In this document: positions 42,061 to 51,540 of the stretch, piece by piece
How the letters are laid out: the number at the start of each line of letters is the position of its first letter
Numbering within the stretch: the first letter of the stretch is position 1
Assembly: GCF_009646335.1 (NCBI RefSeq)
Contig: NZ_WJBU01000006.1
Span: 186,001-250,000, forward strand
Direction of reading: 5' to 3'
Length of the DNA: 64,000 nucleotides
Origin: Caenimonas koreensis DSM 17982
GTDB lineage: Bacteria; Pseudomonadota; Gammaproteobacteria; Burkholderiales; Burkholderiaceae_C
Made by a program: the position numbers and the translations under genes
Notes under the pieces: generated by a model
Seen by the model: the letters and a program-made list of their open reading frames with translations, nothing else
What the model was told of the DNA's origin: nothing
Databases searched by the model: none

Positions 42061-42174
42061 GCATTGCGCCACGCGTGAGGTGGTGCGCGCCACGTCGGTA
42101 AAGGGTCTTTCGCACGAATGCCGAACCAGGCGTGCCGACTAGAATCAACCACAGACAAGGTTTAGGAGATTTCC

Positions 42175-42423
42175 ATGGGTTCGTTTTCAATCTGGCACTG
42201 GCTGATCGTGCTCCTGATCATCGTGCTGGTGTTCGGCACCAAGAAGCTCAAGAACATCGGCACCGATCTTGGCGGCGCGGTGAAGGGCTTCAAGGACGGC
42301 ATCAAGGAAGGCAGCACGCCCGAAACACCGACGCCGCCACAGGCGCAAAGCCAGGTGACAGCTGCTCAGCAGGCGGGCGCCGACAAGAACACCATCGACG
42401 TCGAAGCGCGCAACAAGGGTTGA
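42175..42423 (+). CDS. tatA: Twin-arginine translocase subunit TatA
   Basis: Pore-forming subunit of the Tat pathway for folded proteins. The 82 residues begin with one membrane helix ([15 protein letters not shown]), then the hinge TKKLKNIG and an amphipathic helix [18 protein letters not shown], followed by a polar tail. A TAGGAGATTT Shine-Dalgarno precedes the ATG. It leads tatABC; the 114-base upstream gap holds no motif I can name. Confidence 0.95.
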   Translation: MGSFSIWHWLIVLLIIVLVFGTKKLKNIGTDLGGAVKGFKDGIKEGSTPETPTPPQAQSQVTAAQQAGADKNTIDVEARNKG

Positions 42424-42436
42424 GCGAGCAAGCGCC

Positions 42437-42919
42437 GTGATTGACCTCGGAATAGAAAAGATGATGGTGATCGGCGCTGTGGCGCTGATCGTCATCGGGC
42501 CTGAAAAGCTGCCGCGCGTGGCCCGCACCGTGGGCACGCTGCTGGGCAAGGCTCAGCGCTATGTGGCCGACGTCAAGGCCGAGGTCAACCGGTCGATGGA
42601 TCTTGAAGAACTCAAGAAAATGAAGGACACCGTGGAGTCGGCCGCACGCGATGTGGAAACATCGATTCACAGCGGCATGACCAACGTGCAGATCGAGCTG
42701 AACCAGGCGACGTCGCTGGAGTCGCCGGCGATGTCCGAGTTGTCCGAGCCGCCGTCTGACCCGTTCGCGATCTATCCCGAGTACCGCCACCCGAAGAAGA
42801 AGTGGCGTATCAAGCAGGGCGCTACGCCCAACTGGTACAAGGCGCGCAACGGCATCCGCACGAAGGCGCTTTCCGGCGCTGCGCGCGTCGCACGCTACCG
42901 TCCTCACAAGTTCAATTAG
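42437..42919 (+). CDS. tatB: Twin-arginine translocase subunit TatB
   Basis: Substrate-receptor partner of TatC. The 160 residues start from GTG 42437 with the membrane helix and hinge [25 protein letters not shown] (read in two parts), then an amphipathic helix and a long polar tail containing [14 protein letters not shown]. Glu at the helix start and GPEKLPR are TatB hallmarks. Confidence 0.94.
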   Translation: MIDLGIEKMMVIGAVALIVIGPEKLPRVARTVGTLLGKAQRYVADVKAEVNRSMDLEELKKMKDTVESAARDVETSIHSGMTNVQIELNQATSLESPAMSELSEPPSDPFAIYPEYRHPKKKWRIKQGATPNWYKARNGIRTKALSGAARVARYRPHKFN

Positions 42920-42930
42920 GTCCACAGTAG

Positions 42931-43716
42931 ATGTCCGACAAAGAAGACGAGCTCGCAGGCACCGAGCAGCCTTTCGTCGCCCACCTCGTGGAGCTGCGCG
43001 ACCGCCTGATCAAGGCAATGATTGCCGTGGGTGTCGTCGCCGCGGTGCTGTTCATGTATCCCGGCCCGGGTGCGCTGTACGACATCCTCGCTGCGCCGCT
43101 GATTGCCCACCTGCCCAAGGGCGCAACGCTCATCGCCACTTCGGTGATCTCGCCGTTTCTGGTGCCGCTGAAGATTTTGCTGATGACGGCTTTCCTCGGA
43201 GCGCTGCCGGTGGTGCTGTACCAGGCATGGGCCTTTGTGGCGCCCGGCCTTTATTCGCACGAGAAGAAGCTGGTGATGCCGCTGGTCGTGTCGAGCACGG
43301 TGTTGTTCTTCGTCGGCGTTGCGTTCTGCTACTACTTCGTCTTCGGCCAGGTCTTCGCTTTCATCCAGAGCTTCGCTCCCAAGAGCATCACGGCTGCGCC
43401 GGATATTGAGGCTTACCTGAGCTTCGTGCTCACCATGTTCCTGGCGTTTGGACTGGCGTTCGAAGTGCCTGTGGTGGTGGTGGTGCTGGCACGCATGGGC
43501 ATCGTGAGCGTCGAAAAGCTCAAGGCGTTTCGCGGCTATTTTGTCGTGCTGGCTTTTGTGATCGCGGCCGTGATCACGCCACCCGACGTCGTGTCGCAGC
43601 TCGCGCTGGCCATTCCGATGTGCATCCTGTACGAAGTGGGCCTGTGGGCAGCGACGATCTTCATCCGGCACACCAAAGCCCCGGATGAAGACGCCACTGT
43701 GTCGTCCACGAAGTAG
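42931..43716 (+). CDS. tatC: Twin-arginine translocase subunit TatC
   Basis: Multi-pass core of the Tat translocase that binds the twin-arginine signal. The 261 residues show the cytoplasmic HLVELRDRLIKAM motif, PFLVPLKI, YQAWAFVAPGLYSHEKK and FGLAFEVPVVVVVLARMG, with six helices. Length is normal. It is convergent with the degS-like gene, eight bases apart. Tat export is relevant here because MsrP and the Rieske protein are typical Tat-dependent proteins. Confidence 0.97.
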   Translation: MSDKEDELAGTEQPFVAHLVELRDRLIKAMIAVGVVAAVLFMYPGPGALYDILAAPLIAHLPKGATLIATSVISPFLVPLKILLMTAFLGALPVVLYQAWAFVAPGLYSHEKKLVMPLVVSSTVLFFVGVAFCYYFVFGQVFAFIQSFAPKSITAAPDIEAYLSFVLTMFLAFGLAFEVPVVVVVLARMGIVSVEKLKAFRGYFVVLAFVIAAVITPPDVVSQLALAIPMCILYEVGLWAATIFIRHTKAPDEDATVSSTK

Positions 43717-43724
43717 CCTGCTGC

Positions 43725-44876
43725 TTATCGCTGCGGCGGCGTGCGGCTGGGCTTCGGCCGCAGGCCCGGCGTCACATTCAGCTCGCTCGTGTCGTCCTTT
43801 CGCATGACGCGAAACTTGGCCGGTGCACCCGGCTTGAGCGCTGCAACGCTGGAAAGCAGCTCCGAGACGTTGGCGATCTCCTTGTCGGCCACCTGCACGA
43901 TCACATCACCGGGGCGGATGCCTGCTTGCGCTGCGGGACCGTTTTGCAGGACGCCGGTAATGAGCACGCCACGCTTGGCCTTGACGCCAAACGTTTCCAT
44001 GAGCTCCGGCGACAGGTCTGCCGGTTCGACACCGATCCAGCCGCGACGAACCACCCCATCCTTGACGATGCTTTCGAGAACCAGCTTGGCGGTGGACACG
44101 GGAATCGCAAAGCCGATGCCCATGCTCCCGCCGGAGCGTGAATAGATCGCGGTGTTGATGCCCATCAGCTGGCCGTTGACATCGACAAGCGCACCGCCCG
44201 AATTGCCGGGGTTGATCGCCGCATCCGTCTGGATGAAGTTCTCGAACGTGTTGATGCCCAGCTGGTTGCGTCCCAGTGCGCTCACGATGCCGCTTGTCAC
44301 GGTCTGGCCAACGCCGAACGGATTGCCGATGGCCAGCACTTGGTCGCCCACCTGCAGGGCATCGGAATTCCCGAGGGTAATGACGGGCAGGCGATCAGCT
44401 GAAATCTTCAGGATGGCCAGGTCGGTGTCGGGGTCGGTGCCGATGACTTTGCCTCGAACCTTGCGGCTGTCCTGAAGCACAACTTCGATGTCGTCGGCGC
44501 CCTCGACCACATGATTGTTCGTGAGGATGTAGCCGTCGGCACTGATGATCACGCCGCTGCCCAGACCTGACTGCGGCTGCGAGTCAGCGTCGCCGAAGAA
44601 AAAGCGGAACCATGGGTCGTTGGACCGTGGCGTGCGCTCGGCAGCCTTCATGGTGTTGATGCTGACGACGGCGGCAGCCGCAATCTTGGCGGCCTGGCGG
44701 AAGCTGCCTGCCGGCGGCGGCCCGCTCACGGTGGCAATCGGCGCCTCGCTCAATGAAATGCGAGCGCCGCCTGAAGCCGTACGGTTGAGCCATTCGGGCT
44801 TGAGTGTGCCCACCACGAAATACGCGGCAAGCAGCACAGTGACAGCCTGGGAGAAGAGCAGCCAGAAACGACGCAT
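43725..44876 (-). CDS. degS: DegS-type membrane-anchored serine protease with one PDZ domain
   Basis: HtrA-family periplasmic protease of 383 residues anchored by an N-terminal helix (about residues 5-23). The catalytic triad is visible as H122 (TNNHVVEG), D152 (DTDLAILKI) and S226 (NPGNSGGAL). A single PDZ domain follows, with RGVLITGVLQNGPAAQAGIRPGD. One PDZ and an anchor point to DegS, which starts the sigma-E envelope stress cascade, rather than DegP. A stress-sensing role is family inference; no rseA homologue is present nearby. Confidence 0.88.
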   Translation of the reverse strand: MRRFWLLFSQAVTVLLAAYFVVGTLKPEWLNRTASGGARISLSEAPIATVSGPPPAGSFRQAAKIAAAAVVSINTMKAAERTPRSNDPWFRFFFGDADSQPQSGLGSGVIISADGYILTNNHVVEGADDIEVVLQDSRKVRGKVIGTDPDTDLAILKISADRLPVITLGNSDALQVGDQVLAIGNPFGVGQTVTSGIVSALGRNQLGINTFENFIQTDAAINPGNSGGALVDVNGQLMGINTAIYSRSGGSMGIGFAIPVSTAKLVLESIVKDGVVRRGWIGVEPADLSPELMETFGVKAKRGVLITGVLQNGPAAQAGIRPGDVIVQVADKEIANVSELLSSVAALKPGAPAKFRVMRKDDTSELNVTPGLRPKPSRTPPQR

Positions 44877-44984
44877 GGTGAGGGTGGCAGTGAAGTTGCC
44901 GCCAGTGTAGCCGTGGGTGCGGCTCCAGGAGGCATCTGGCGGACAATCGGGGCGTTCACCTACCCGGTCACTGAGTCACGAAAC

Positions 44985-45743
44985 ATGGCGACTGCCCAGC
45001 AGCTTCTCACGGCCTTCGATACCTTGCTCCAGCCCGCGAGGTTCAAGGACTACGGCCCCAATGGTTTGCAGGTCGAAGGCAAGCACGAAGTGCGTCGGAT
45101 CGTCTCAGGCGTGACAGCCAGTCGTGCACTGATCGAAGCAGCCATCAGCGCCCAGGCCGATGCGATCTTTGTCCACCACGGGCTCTTCTGGCGCGGACAG
45201 GATGGCCGCGTGACGGGATGGATGAAACAGCGACTGGCGTTGCTGCTGGCCCATGACATCAACCTGTTTGCCTACCATTTGCCGCTCGATGCTCATCCGC
45301 AACTCGGCAACAACGCGCAGCTGGGCACCAGGCTCGGTCTTGAAGCCGACGGGCACTTCGGCGACCAGGACCTGGGGTTCATCGGCGAGGCGCCCTGCGG
45401 CGCGCCGGTCGGCAGTGCGCCATTGCTGGCCGCTCACGTGAGTCATGTGCTGGGTCGCGCGGTGCAGTGCGTCGAGGGTGATGGCCGGCGCTTGCGTCGC
45501 ATTGCCTGGTGTACAGGTGGCGCGCAGGGCTATTTCGAGCACGCCATTGCGGCCGGCGCCGATGCGTTCATCACCGGGGAAATTTCGGAGCCACAGACGC
45601 ACTACGCTCGCGAGACTGGCGTTGCGTTCCTGGCCTGCGGCCATCACGCCAGCGAACGATTTGGCGCGCCTGCCGCGGCGGGCTGGGTGGCGCGCGAGCT
45701 GCAACTGGAGCATCAGTTCATCGACATCGACAATCCGGCATGA
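44985..45743 (+). CDS. Nif3-like dinuclear metal-centre protein (YbgI)
   Basis: A 252-residue member of the Nif3/YbgI family, toroidal hexamers with two metals per subunit and no settled function. The family motifs are DYGPNGLQVEG, the metal-binding IFVHHGLFW, FAYHLPLDAHPQLGNNAQL, and FITGEISEPQTHYA followed by CGHHASERFG. ATG 44985 was chosen; the open frame upstream overlaps the divergent degS leader. Coupled to pdxA by ATGA. Confidence 0.93.
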   Translation: MATAQQLLTAFDTLLQPARFKDYGPNGLQVEGKHEVRRIVSGVTASRALIEAAISAQADAIFVHHGLFWRGQDGRVTGWMKQRLALLLAHDINLFAYHLPLDAHPQLGNNAQLGTRLGLEADGHFGDQDLGFIGEAPCGAPVGSAPLLAAHVSHVLGRAVQCVEGDGRRLRRIAWCTGGAQGYFEHAIAAGADAFITGEISEPQTHYARETGVAFLACGHHASERFGAPAAAGWVARELQLEHQFIDIDNPA

Positions 45744-46780
45744 CGCGCGCCACACCCCTTGCAATCACGATGGGCGATGCCGCTGGCATTGGCCCTGAGA
45801 TCATTGCCAAGGCATTTCGCGATGCCCCCGACGTGACGCGCGGCTGCTTTGTCGCAGGAGACCTGGCCATCGTGCGGCGTGCGGCTCGCGTTGTGCGCGG
45901 CGAGGCTGGCGTCGACCTGCCCGTCGCGCTGATCGACGATGCCGCGCAGGCGCTGCACGTGCCGCCGCGCTGCGTCCCGGTATTGCAGGCGACTGCCTCC
46001 GCCGAGCCGCCTGCCTGGGGGGTGATCAGCGCTGCGAGCGGCAGCGCTGCAGCCGACTGCGTGAAGTGGGCTGCGCGCGAGGCGCTGGCGGGGCGCATAG
46101 CCGCCATCGTGACGGCGCCGCTTCACAAGGAAGCCCTCGCCGCCGCAGGCGTTCACTACCCCGGCCACACGGAACTGCTGCAGTCGCAAGCTGCTGCGCA
46201 TCTGGGGCGGGCAGTGCGCGACCTGCCGGTTCGCATGATGCTGGCCAACGACGAGTTGCGCACGGTGCTGGTCAGCATTCACATGTCGCTGCGCGATGCG
46301 ATCGACGCAGTCTCGATGCAAGGCGTGCTCCAGACGCTGCGCATCACGCATGTGTCACTGCAAAGCGAATTGGGGCGCGCGCCGCGCATCGCCGTGGCGG
46401 GCCTGAACCCGCATGCCGGTGAGGGAGGGCTGTTCGGGCGCGAGGAAATAGAGTCGATTGGGCCGGCAGTGCAAGCCGCGCGCGCGGAGGGCATCGACGC
46501 CAGCGGTCCATTTGCGCCCGACACTGTGTTCATGCGTGCTCGCGCGAAGGGCGGCGAGGCACGCGAGTTCGACGTGGTTGTCGCGATGTATCACGACCAG
46601 GGGCTCATTCCCGTGAAATACCTCGGCGTGGAGCACGGCGTGAACGTGACGCTCGGACTGCCGCTGGTGCGCACGAGTCCGGATCACGGCACCGCTTTCG
46701 ACATCGCAGGGTCAGGCCGCGCTGACGCCTCGAGCCTCATCGAGGCTATCCGGGTCGCCAGGCGGATGAGCGCCTCCTAG
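45740..46780 (+). CDS. pdxA: 4-hydroxythreonine-4-phosphate dehydrogenase
   Basis: NAD-dependent enzyme of pyridoxal 5'-phosphate synthesis. The 346 residues start from ATG 45740 and show [26 protein letters not shown] with the later YPGHTELL, metal-binding histidines, and [16 protein letters not shown] with [15 protein letters not shown]. The stop shares the palindromic CTAG with the convergent mscL stop. Confidence 0.96.
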   Translation: MTRATPLAITMGDAAGIGPEIIAKAFRDAPDVTRGCFVAGDLAIVRRAARVVRGEAGVDLPVALIDDAAQALHVPPRCVPVLQATASAEPPAWGVISAASGSAAADCVKWAAREALAGRIAAIVTAPLHKEALAAAGVHYPGHTELLQSQAAAHLGRAVRDLPVRMMLANDELRTVLVSIHMSLRDAIDAVSMQGVLQTLRITHVSLQSELGRAPRIAVAGLNPHAGEGGLFGREEIESIGPAVQAARAEGIDASGPFAPDTVFMRARAKGGEAREFDVVVAMYHDQGLIPVKYLGVEHGVNVTLGLPLVRTSPDHGTAFDIAGSGRADASSLIEAIRVARRMSAS

Positions 46781-47208
46781 GCCTTGCGCAGGCTGTCGCG
46801 AATCTCGCGCAGCAGCACGACATCTTCAGGCGTCGGCGCAGGCGCGGCAGGCGGCGGTGGGGCCTGCTTGCGCAGGCGATTGACCATGCGCACCATCAGG
46901 AAAATGATGAACGCGAGAATGGCGAAATTGACAGCGACGGTAATGAAGTTGCCATATGCGAGCACCGGAACGCCAGCTTTTTTCAGTGCGTCCAGCGTCA
47001 TGGCTGTTCCCGGTGGCGGCGAACCAAGAACAATGAACAGATTCGAGAAGTCGAGTTTGCCAAAGATTGCGCCAATGACCGGCATGATGACGTCCCCGAC
47101 GAGCGAATCGACAATCTTGCCGAATGCCGCTCCGATGATCACGCCAACGGCGAGATCCATCACGTTGCCCTTCACCGCGAATTCGCGGAACTCCGTCATC
47201 AAACCCAT
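46777..47208 (-). CDS. mscL: Large-conductance mechanosensitive channel
   Basis: Pentameric safety valve that opens under membrane tension in osmotic downshock. The 143 residues contain the N-terminal amphipathic helix and first helix [21 protein letters not shown] and [17 protein letters not shown], a periplasmic loop, a second helix [19 protein letters not shown], and the cytoplasmic bundle [16 protein letters not shown]. Length is typical. Convergent with pdxA. Confidence 0.97.
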   Translation of the reverse strand: MGLMTEFREFAVKGNVMDLAVGVIIGAAFGKIVDSLVGDVIMPVIGAIFGKLDFSNLFIVLGSPPPGTAMTLDALKKAGVPVLAYGNFITVAVNFAILAFIIFLMVRMVNRLRKQAPPPPAAPAPTPEDVVLLREIRDSLRKA

Positions 47209-47275
47209 GAAGGGCTCCTTTCATTTTTTGAGTCACATTGTGTGTGCCCTTGATGGGCGGCGCCATGATACAGCG

Positions 47276-47305
47276 TTGAAATCGCCAGACTCGCTCCGCT
47301 ACAAT
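47276..47305 (+). promoter_or_regulatory. Sigma-70 promoter for petABC
   Basis: TTGAAA at 47276-47281 and TACAAT at 47300-47305 are separated by 18 bases, giving a start about 50 bases before the petA ATG, with an AAGGA ribosome site at about 47354. This is one of the clearest promoters in the window. Confidence 0.6.
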
Positions 47306-47363
47306 CGCGGGTTGACCCCGATACGCTTTCCGATAAAAAGCGAAATCCCCAGAAGGACCCCCA

Positions 47364-47966
47364 ATGAGTGACACCCCAGCGGACACCAGCAAACGGACAT
47401 GGCTGATTGCCTCCGGTTGCGTCGGCGCAGTGGGCGCCGGTTTCGTGGCCGTGCCCTTTGTGAGCAGCTTCCAGCCCTCCGAGCGAGCAAAGGCTGCAGG
47501 TGCAGCAGTTGAAGTCGATATTTCCGCGCTCAAGCCTGGCGAGAAAATGACAGTCGAGTGGCGCGGCAAGCCGGTGTGGATCGTGCGTCGCACGCCCGAG
47601 CAGGTCGAAGCACTCGCCAAGATCGATTCGCAGCTGGCTGACCCCAACTCGAATCGCACTGCGTACCCGACACCTGAGTACGCGAAGAACGAATGGCGTT
47701 CGATCAAGAAGGAATTCTGGGTGGGTGTGGGCATTTGCACGCACCTGGGCTGCTCGCCGTCGGACAAGTTCCAGGCAGGCCCGCAGGCGTCTTTGCCCGA
47801 CGACTGGAATGGCGGCTTCCTCTGCCCGTGCCACGGATCGACGTTTGATCTCGCAGGTCGCGTTTTCAAGAACAAGCCCGCGCCGGACAACCTCGAGGTG
47901 CCGCAGCACATGTACCTGTCCGACACGCGCCTTGTGATCGGTGAAGACAAGAACTCGAAGGCTTGA
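47364..47966 (+). CDS. petA: Ubiquinol-cytochrome c reductase Rieske iron-sulfur subunit
   Basis: Rieske protein of the cytochrome bc1 complex, moving electrons from ubiquinol to cytochrome c1. The 200 residues have an N-terminal membrane anchor (GCVGAVGAGFVAVPFV) with a twin-arginine-poor KRTW start. The 2Fe-2S ligands lie in CTHLGC and CPCHGSTFD. First gene of petABC. Confidence 0.97.
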   Translation: MSDTPADTSKRTWLIASGCVGAVGAGFVAVPFVSSFQPSERAKAAGAAVEVDISALKPGEKMTVEWRGKPVWIVRRTPEQVEALAKIDSQLADPNSNRTAYPTPEYAKNEWRSIKKEFWVGVGICTHLGCSPSDKFQAGPQASLPDDWNGGFLCPCHGSTFDLAGRVFKNKPAPDNLEVPQHMYLSDTRLVIGEDKNSKA

Positions 47967-47974
47967 GGCAAACG

Positions 47975-49387
47975 ATGGCTGAATTCACCGAAATCTCTCC
48001 CAACGCCTCCGCGACAGCGAAGGTGACGAACTGGTTCGAGAACCGGTTTCCGACTGCATTTGCGGGTTACCGCACTCACATGTCGGAGTACTACGCACCG
48101 AAGAACTTCAACTTCTGGTACTTCTTTGGCGTGTTGTCGATGCTGGTGCTCGTCATCCAGATCGTCACGGGCATCTTCCTGGTGATGCACTACAAGCCGG
48201 ATGCCGCCAAGGCGTTCGAGTCGGTCGAATACATCATGCGTGACGTGCCATGGGGATGGCTGGTGCGCTACATGCATTCGACAGGTGCGTCGGCATTCTT
48301 CATCGTCGTGTACCTGCACATGTACCGTGGCCTGATCTACGGCAGTTATCGCAAGCCGCGCGAGCTGGTCTGGATTTTCGGCTGCGCCATTTTCCTGACG
48401 CTGATGGCCGAAGCCTTCATGGGCTACCTGCTGCCGTGGGGCCAGATGTCCTACTGGGGCGCACAGGTGATCGTGAACCTGTTCTCCGCCGTCCCGTTCA
48501 TCGGCCCTGACCTGGCACTGCTGATCCGTGGTGATTATGTGGTGAGCGATGCAACGCTGAACCGCTTCTTCAGCTTCCACGTGATTGCCGTGCCGCTGGT
48601 GCTGCTGGGCCTGGTGGCGGCGCACATCTTCGCGCTTCACGATGTCGGATCGAATAATCCTGATGGCGTTGAAATCAAGGGCCCGAACGCACCGAAGGAC
48701 GCAGATGGGCATCCGCTCGACGGCATTCCGTTCCATCCCTTCTACACCGTGCACGACATTTTCGGCGTCTCGGTGTTCCTGATGGTCTTCTCTGCTGTCA
48801 TTTTCTTCGCTCCAGAGGGCGGCGGCTATTTCCTCGAGTACAACAACTTCATCCCGGCTGATCCGCTGAAGACGCCGCTGCACATTGCGCCTGTCTGGTA
48901 TTTCACGCCGTACTACTCGATGCTGCGCGCCATCACCACCGAGATGATGTATGTGTTGATCGCCTGCGTTGTTGCGGCCGGTGCTTTTGCAGTGATCAAG
49001 TCGCGCCTGCCAAGCGTCTTCAAGGCTGGTGCAGCTGTGGCCACGGTGGTCGCCGTCGCGTTGATGCTCGCCATCGACCCGAAGTTCTGGGGCGTTGTGG
49101 TCATGGGCGGCGCCGTGATGATCCTGTTCCCGCTTCCCTGGCTCGACCAAAGCCCTGTGAAGTCGATCCGTTACCGGCCGAGCTGGCATATGTGGGTCTA
49201 TGGCCTGTTTGTGATCAACTTTGCCGTGCTGGGCTACCTCGGCACGCAGCCGCCGTCGCCCATTGGCGAGCGAGTCTCACAGGTCGGCACTCTGTTCTAT
49301 TTCGGCTTCTTCCTGCTGATGCCGTGGTGGAGCCGGTTGGGTGAGTTCAAGCCCGTACCGGATCGCATTACCGTTCCGGCGCATTGA
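47975..49387 (+). CDS. petB: Ubiquinol-cytochrome c reductase cytochrome b subunit
   Basis: Membrane core of the bc1 complex holding both b haems and the two quinone sites. The 470-residue protein shows FGVLSMLVLVIQIVTGIFL, the haem histidines in VRYMHSTGASAFF and YLHMYRG with partners in FFSFHVIAVP and AAHIFALHDVGS, and the quinol-oxidation PEWY-type motif as PVWYFTPYY. ATG 47975 was preferred over a TTG at 47963. The region around residues 350-400 is less conserved, as expected for the C-terminal helices. Confidence 0.97.
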   Translation: MAEFTEISPNASATAKVTNWFENRFPTAFAGYRTHMSEYYAPKNFNFWYFFGVLSMLVLVIQIVTGIFLVMHYKPDAAKAFESVEYIMRDVPWGWLVRYMHSTGASAFFIVVYLHMYRGLIYGSYRKPRELVWIFGCAIFLTLMAEAFMGYLLPWGQMSYWGAQVIVNLFSAVPFIGPDLALLIRGDYVVSDATLNRFFSFHVIAVPLVLLGLVAAHIFALHDVGSNNPDGVEIKGPNAPKDADGHPLDGIPFHPFYTVHDIFGVSVFLMVFSAVIFFAPEGGGYFLEYNNFIPADPLKTPLHIAPVWYFTPYYSMLRAITTEMMYVLIACVVAAGAFAVIKSRLPSVFKAGAAVATVVAVALMLAIDPKFWGVVVMGGAVMILFPLPWLDQSPVKSIRYRPSWHMWVYGLFVINFAVLGYLGTQPPSPIGERVSQVGTLFYFGFFLLMPWWSRLGEFKPVPDRITVPAH

Positions 49388-49404
49388 AACGGAAGACCAG
49401 AAGA

Positions 49405-50157
49405 ATGAAAAAACTCATCCTGATCCTCGTTGCTGCGCTGGGCTTTGTCACGGCTGCGCAAGCGAGCGAAAACGCCATGGCCTGGGACAAGGCGCCCAAC
49501 CGAATGAACGACCTTCAGTCGTTGCAAAACGGCGCCAAGCTGTTCGTCAACTACTGCCTGAATTGCCACTCGGCGACCTTCATGCGCTACAACAGGCTGC
49601 GTGACCTGGGCCTGACGGAGGCGCAGATCAAGGACAACATGCTGTTCACGACCGACAAGGTGGGTGACACCATGAAGGCCACGATTGACCCCAAGCAGGC
49701 CAAGGAATGGTTCGGTGGCAATCCTCCTGACCTGACGTTGATTGCGCGCTCGAGGGCCGGTAGCGGTGGCACTGGCACCGACTATCTCTACACCTACATG
49801 CGCACGTTCTATCGTGACCCGAGCCGTCCGACCGGCTGGAATAACTTGGCATTTCCGAATGTGGGGATGCCGCACGTGTTCTGGCAGCTGCAGGGCGAGC
49901 GTGAACCCGTTTTTGAAACCAAGGACGTGCATGGCCATGAAGCCAAGGTACTGACGGGTTGGAAACAGGTTACGCCGGGTACGATGTCACAGCTGCAGTA
50001 CGACGAAGCGGTGGGCGATCTCGTGAACTACCTGCAGTGGATGGCAGAGCCTGCCCAGAATTCACGTGTCCGCGTGGGCGTTTGGGTATTGCTGTTCCTC
50101 GGTCTCTTCGCGGTGGTCGCGTGGAGACTGAACGCGGCGTTCTGGAAGAATATTTAA
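49405..50157 (+). CDS. petC: Ubiquinol-cytochrome c reductase cytochrome c1 subunit
   Basis: Periplasmic haem c subunit of bc1 anchored by a C-terminal helix (VWVLLFLGLFAVVAW). The 250-residue precursor has a signal peptide (KKLILILVAALGFVTAAQA), the haem motif CLNCH in NYCLNCHSATF, and family segments RDLGLTEAQIKDNML and GTDYLYTYMRTFYRDP. Start chosen at ATG 49405. A terminator follows before sspA. Confidence 0.96.
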   Translation: MKKLILILVAALGFVTAAQASENAMAWDKAPNRMNDLQSLQNGAKLFVNYCLNCHSATFMRYNRLRDLGLTEAQIKDNMLFTTDKVGDTMKATIDPKQAKEWFGGNPPDLTLIARSRAGSGGTGTDYLYTYMRTFYRDPSRPTGWNNLAFPNVGMPHVFWQLQGEREPVFETKDVHGHEAKVLTGWKQVTPGTMSQLQYDEAVGDLVNYLQWMAEPAQNSRVRVGVWVLLFLGLFAVVAWRLNAAFWKNI

Positions 50158-50202
50158 CGAGGATCCAGCGCGGCCCGCTGACGCGGGTGCGCGCCCTTGT
50201 GG

Positions 50203-50232
50203 CACGGTCCGGCTTTTGCCCGACCGTGTTTT
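50203..50232 (+). terminator. Rho-independent terminator after petC
   Basis: CACGGTC (50203-50209) pairs with GACCGTG (50222-50228); after a C-C mismatch the stem continues GGC/GCC around a TTTT loop, and TTTT follows at 50229-50232. A second hairpin, CCCGC-TGAC-GCGGG, lies just upstream at 50174-50187. This separates petABC from sspAB, though read-through is possible. Confidence 0.7.
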
Positions 50233-50258
50233 CACTTTGAGTCTAGGAGTCAACCATC

Positions 50259-50870
50259 ATGATGGTGCTGTATTCGGGAACCACTTGCCCCTTCTCCCAC
50301 CGCTGCCGCTTCGTGCTGTTCGAAAAGGGAATGGATTTCGAGATCCGCGATGTCGATCTGTACAACAAGCCAGAAGACATCAACGTGATGAATCCCTACG
50401 GCCAGGTTCCGATCCTCGTTGAGCGCGACCTGATCCTGTACGAGTCGAACATCATCAACGAGTACATCGATGAGCGTTTCCCGCATCCTCAGCTGATGCC
50501 CGGCGACCCCGTTGATCGTGCCCGCGTGCGTCTGTTCCTTCTCAATTTCGAGAAAGAGCTGTTCGTTCACGTCAGCACACTCGAGTCGCGCGCAGCCAAG
50601 AGCAACGAGAAGGCGCTTGAAAAGGCCCGCTCGCACATCCGTGACAGGCTGACGCAGCTCGCACCGGTGTTCCTCAAGAACAAGTACATGCTGGGCGACA
50701 ATTTCTCGATGCTTGACGTCGCGATTGCGCCGCTGCTCTGGCGCCTTGACTACTATGGCATTGAGCTTTCCAAGAATGCAGCGCCCCTGCTGAAGTACGC
50801 AGAGCGAATCTTTTCGCGGCCGGCCTACATTGAAGCTTTGACGCCGTCTGAAAAAGTGATGCGCAAGTAA
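50259..50870 (+). CDS. sspA: Stringent starvation protein A (glutathione S-transferase fold)
   Basis: RNA polymerase-associated protein of the GST fold, involved in the stationary-phase response. The 203 residues begin MVLYSGTTCPFSHRCRFVLF with the thioredoxin-like domain, continue NPYGQVPILVERDLILYES, and end with an all-alpha domain containing MLGDNFSMLDVAIAPLLWRL. It sits directly upstream of sspB, the usual betaproteobacterial petABC-sspAB order. Confidence 0.95.
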   Translation: MMVLYSGTTCPFSHRCRFVLFEKGMDFEIRDVDLYNKPEDINVMNPYGQVPILVERDLILYESNIINEYIDERFPHPQLMPGDPVDRARVRLFLLNFEKELFVHVSTLESRAAKSNEKALEKARSHIRDRLTQLAPVFLKNKYMLGDNFSMLDVAIAPLLWRLDYYGIELSKNAAPLLKYAERIFSRPAYIEALTPSEKVMRK

Positions 50871-50899
50871 ACGTCGCCGCTCTTCAAGCTCCTGTGCTG

Positions 50900-51418
50900 A
50901 TGAATGCCCTCGAATCGACATCAACGCGCCCCTATCTGATTCGGGCGCTTTACGACTGGTGCACCGACAACGGCCTGACGCCGTACGTCGCTGTGTTGGT
51001 TGATGACTCGGTTCAAGTGCCGCGCGAGTACGTGAAGAACGGTGAGATCGTGTTGAACATCAGCTTCGACGCGACAAGCTCGCTCAAGCTCGGCAATGAA
51101 TTCATCGAATTCAAGGCCCGTTTCGCCGGCACCGCCCGAGAGATCATGGTTCCCGTCAGCAGGGTGATCGCGATCTATGCGCGCGAAAACGGACAGGGCA
51201 TGGCTTTTCCCGTGCCAGTGTCCAGTGCTGGCGGCGAGGAGCCTGCCGCAAGGCCGTCGCCTTTGAGCAGCGTGCCCGCAGCGGGCAACCATGCCGAGGA
51301 GGACCCGAAGGTTGTGCAACTCGTGTCGCCGGAAGGCTCAGCGGATGCACCTGATCCTTCAGCGGATCCCCCTAGGCCGCCAAGCGGCCCTCGCCCGGCA
51401 CTCAAACGCATCAAGTAA
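50900..51418 (+). CDS. sspB: ClpXP specificity-enhancing factor SspB
   Basis: Adaptor that delivers ssrA-tagged proteins to ClpXP. The conserved domain (about residues 5-115) shows TRPYLIRALYDWCTDNGLTP, VLNISFDATSSLKLGNEFIE and the strand FKARFAGTAREIMVPVSRV. A flexible linker follows, and the end is proline-rich and basic. ATG 50900 (MNALESTSTRPYL) is preferred over GTG 50894. Length is 172 residues. Confidence 0.95.
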   Translation: MNALESTSTRPYLIRALYDWCTDNGLTPYVAVLVDDSVQVPREYVKNGEIVLNISFDATSSLKLGNEFIEFKARFAGTAREIMVPVSRVIAIYARENGQGMAFPVPVSSAGGEEPAARPSPLSSVPAAGNHAEEDPKVVQLVSPEGSADAPDPSADPPRPPSGPRPALKRIK

Positions 51419-51441
51419 GGCCGTTCTAGAATTCTTACCTC

Positions 51442-51516
51442 GCCGATTTAGCTCAGTGGTAGAGCAACCGCCTTGTAAGCGGTAGGTCGTCAGTTCGATC
51501 CCGACAATCGGCACCA
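51442..51516 (+). tRNA. tRNA-Thr (anticodon TGT)
   Basis: A complete 75-base cloverleaf including an encoded CCA. The acceptor stem GCCGATT pairs with AATCGGC (51506-51512), the D-arm contains AGCTCAGTGGTAGAGC, the anticodon loop reads CTTGTAA (TGT, threonine), and the T-arm has GTTCGATCC. It lies alone between sspB and a small lipoprotein gene; no integrase or repeated tRNA end is visible nearby. Confidence 0.97.
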
Positions 51517-51540
51517 ATTTCATTGTTCAAGGGGCTCCCC

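Noticed and set aside
51442-51516. tRNA-Thr as an integration site for the bactofilin region
   Set aside because: No integrase gene and no second copy of the tRNA 3' end is visible downstream, and the following genes look resident.
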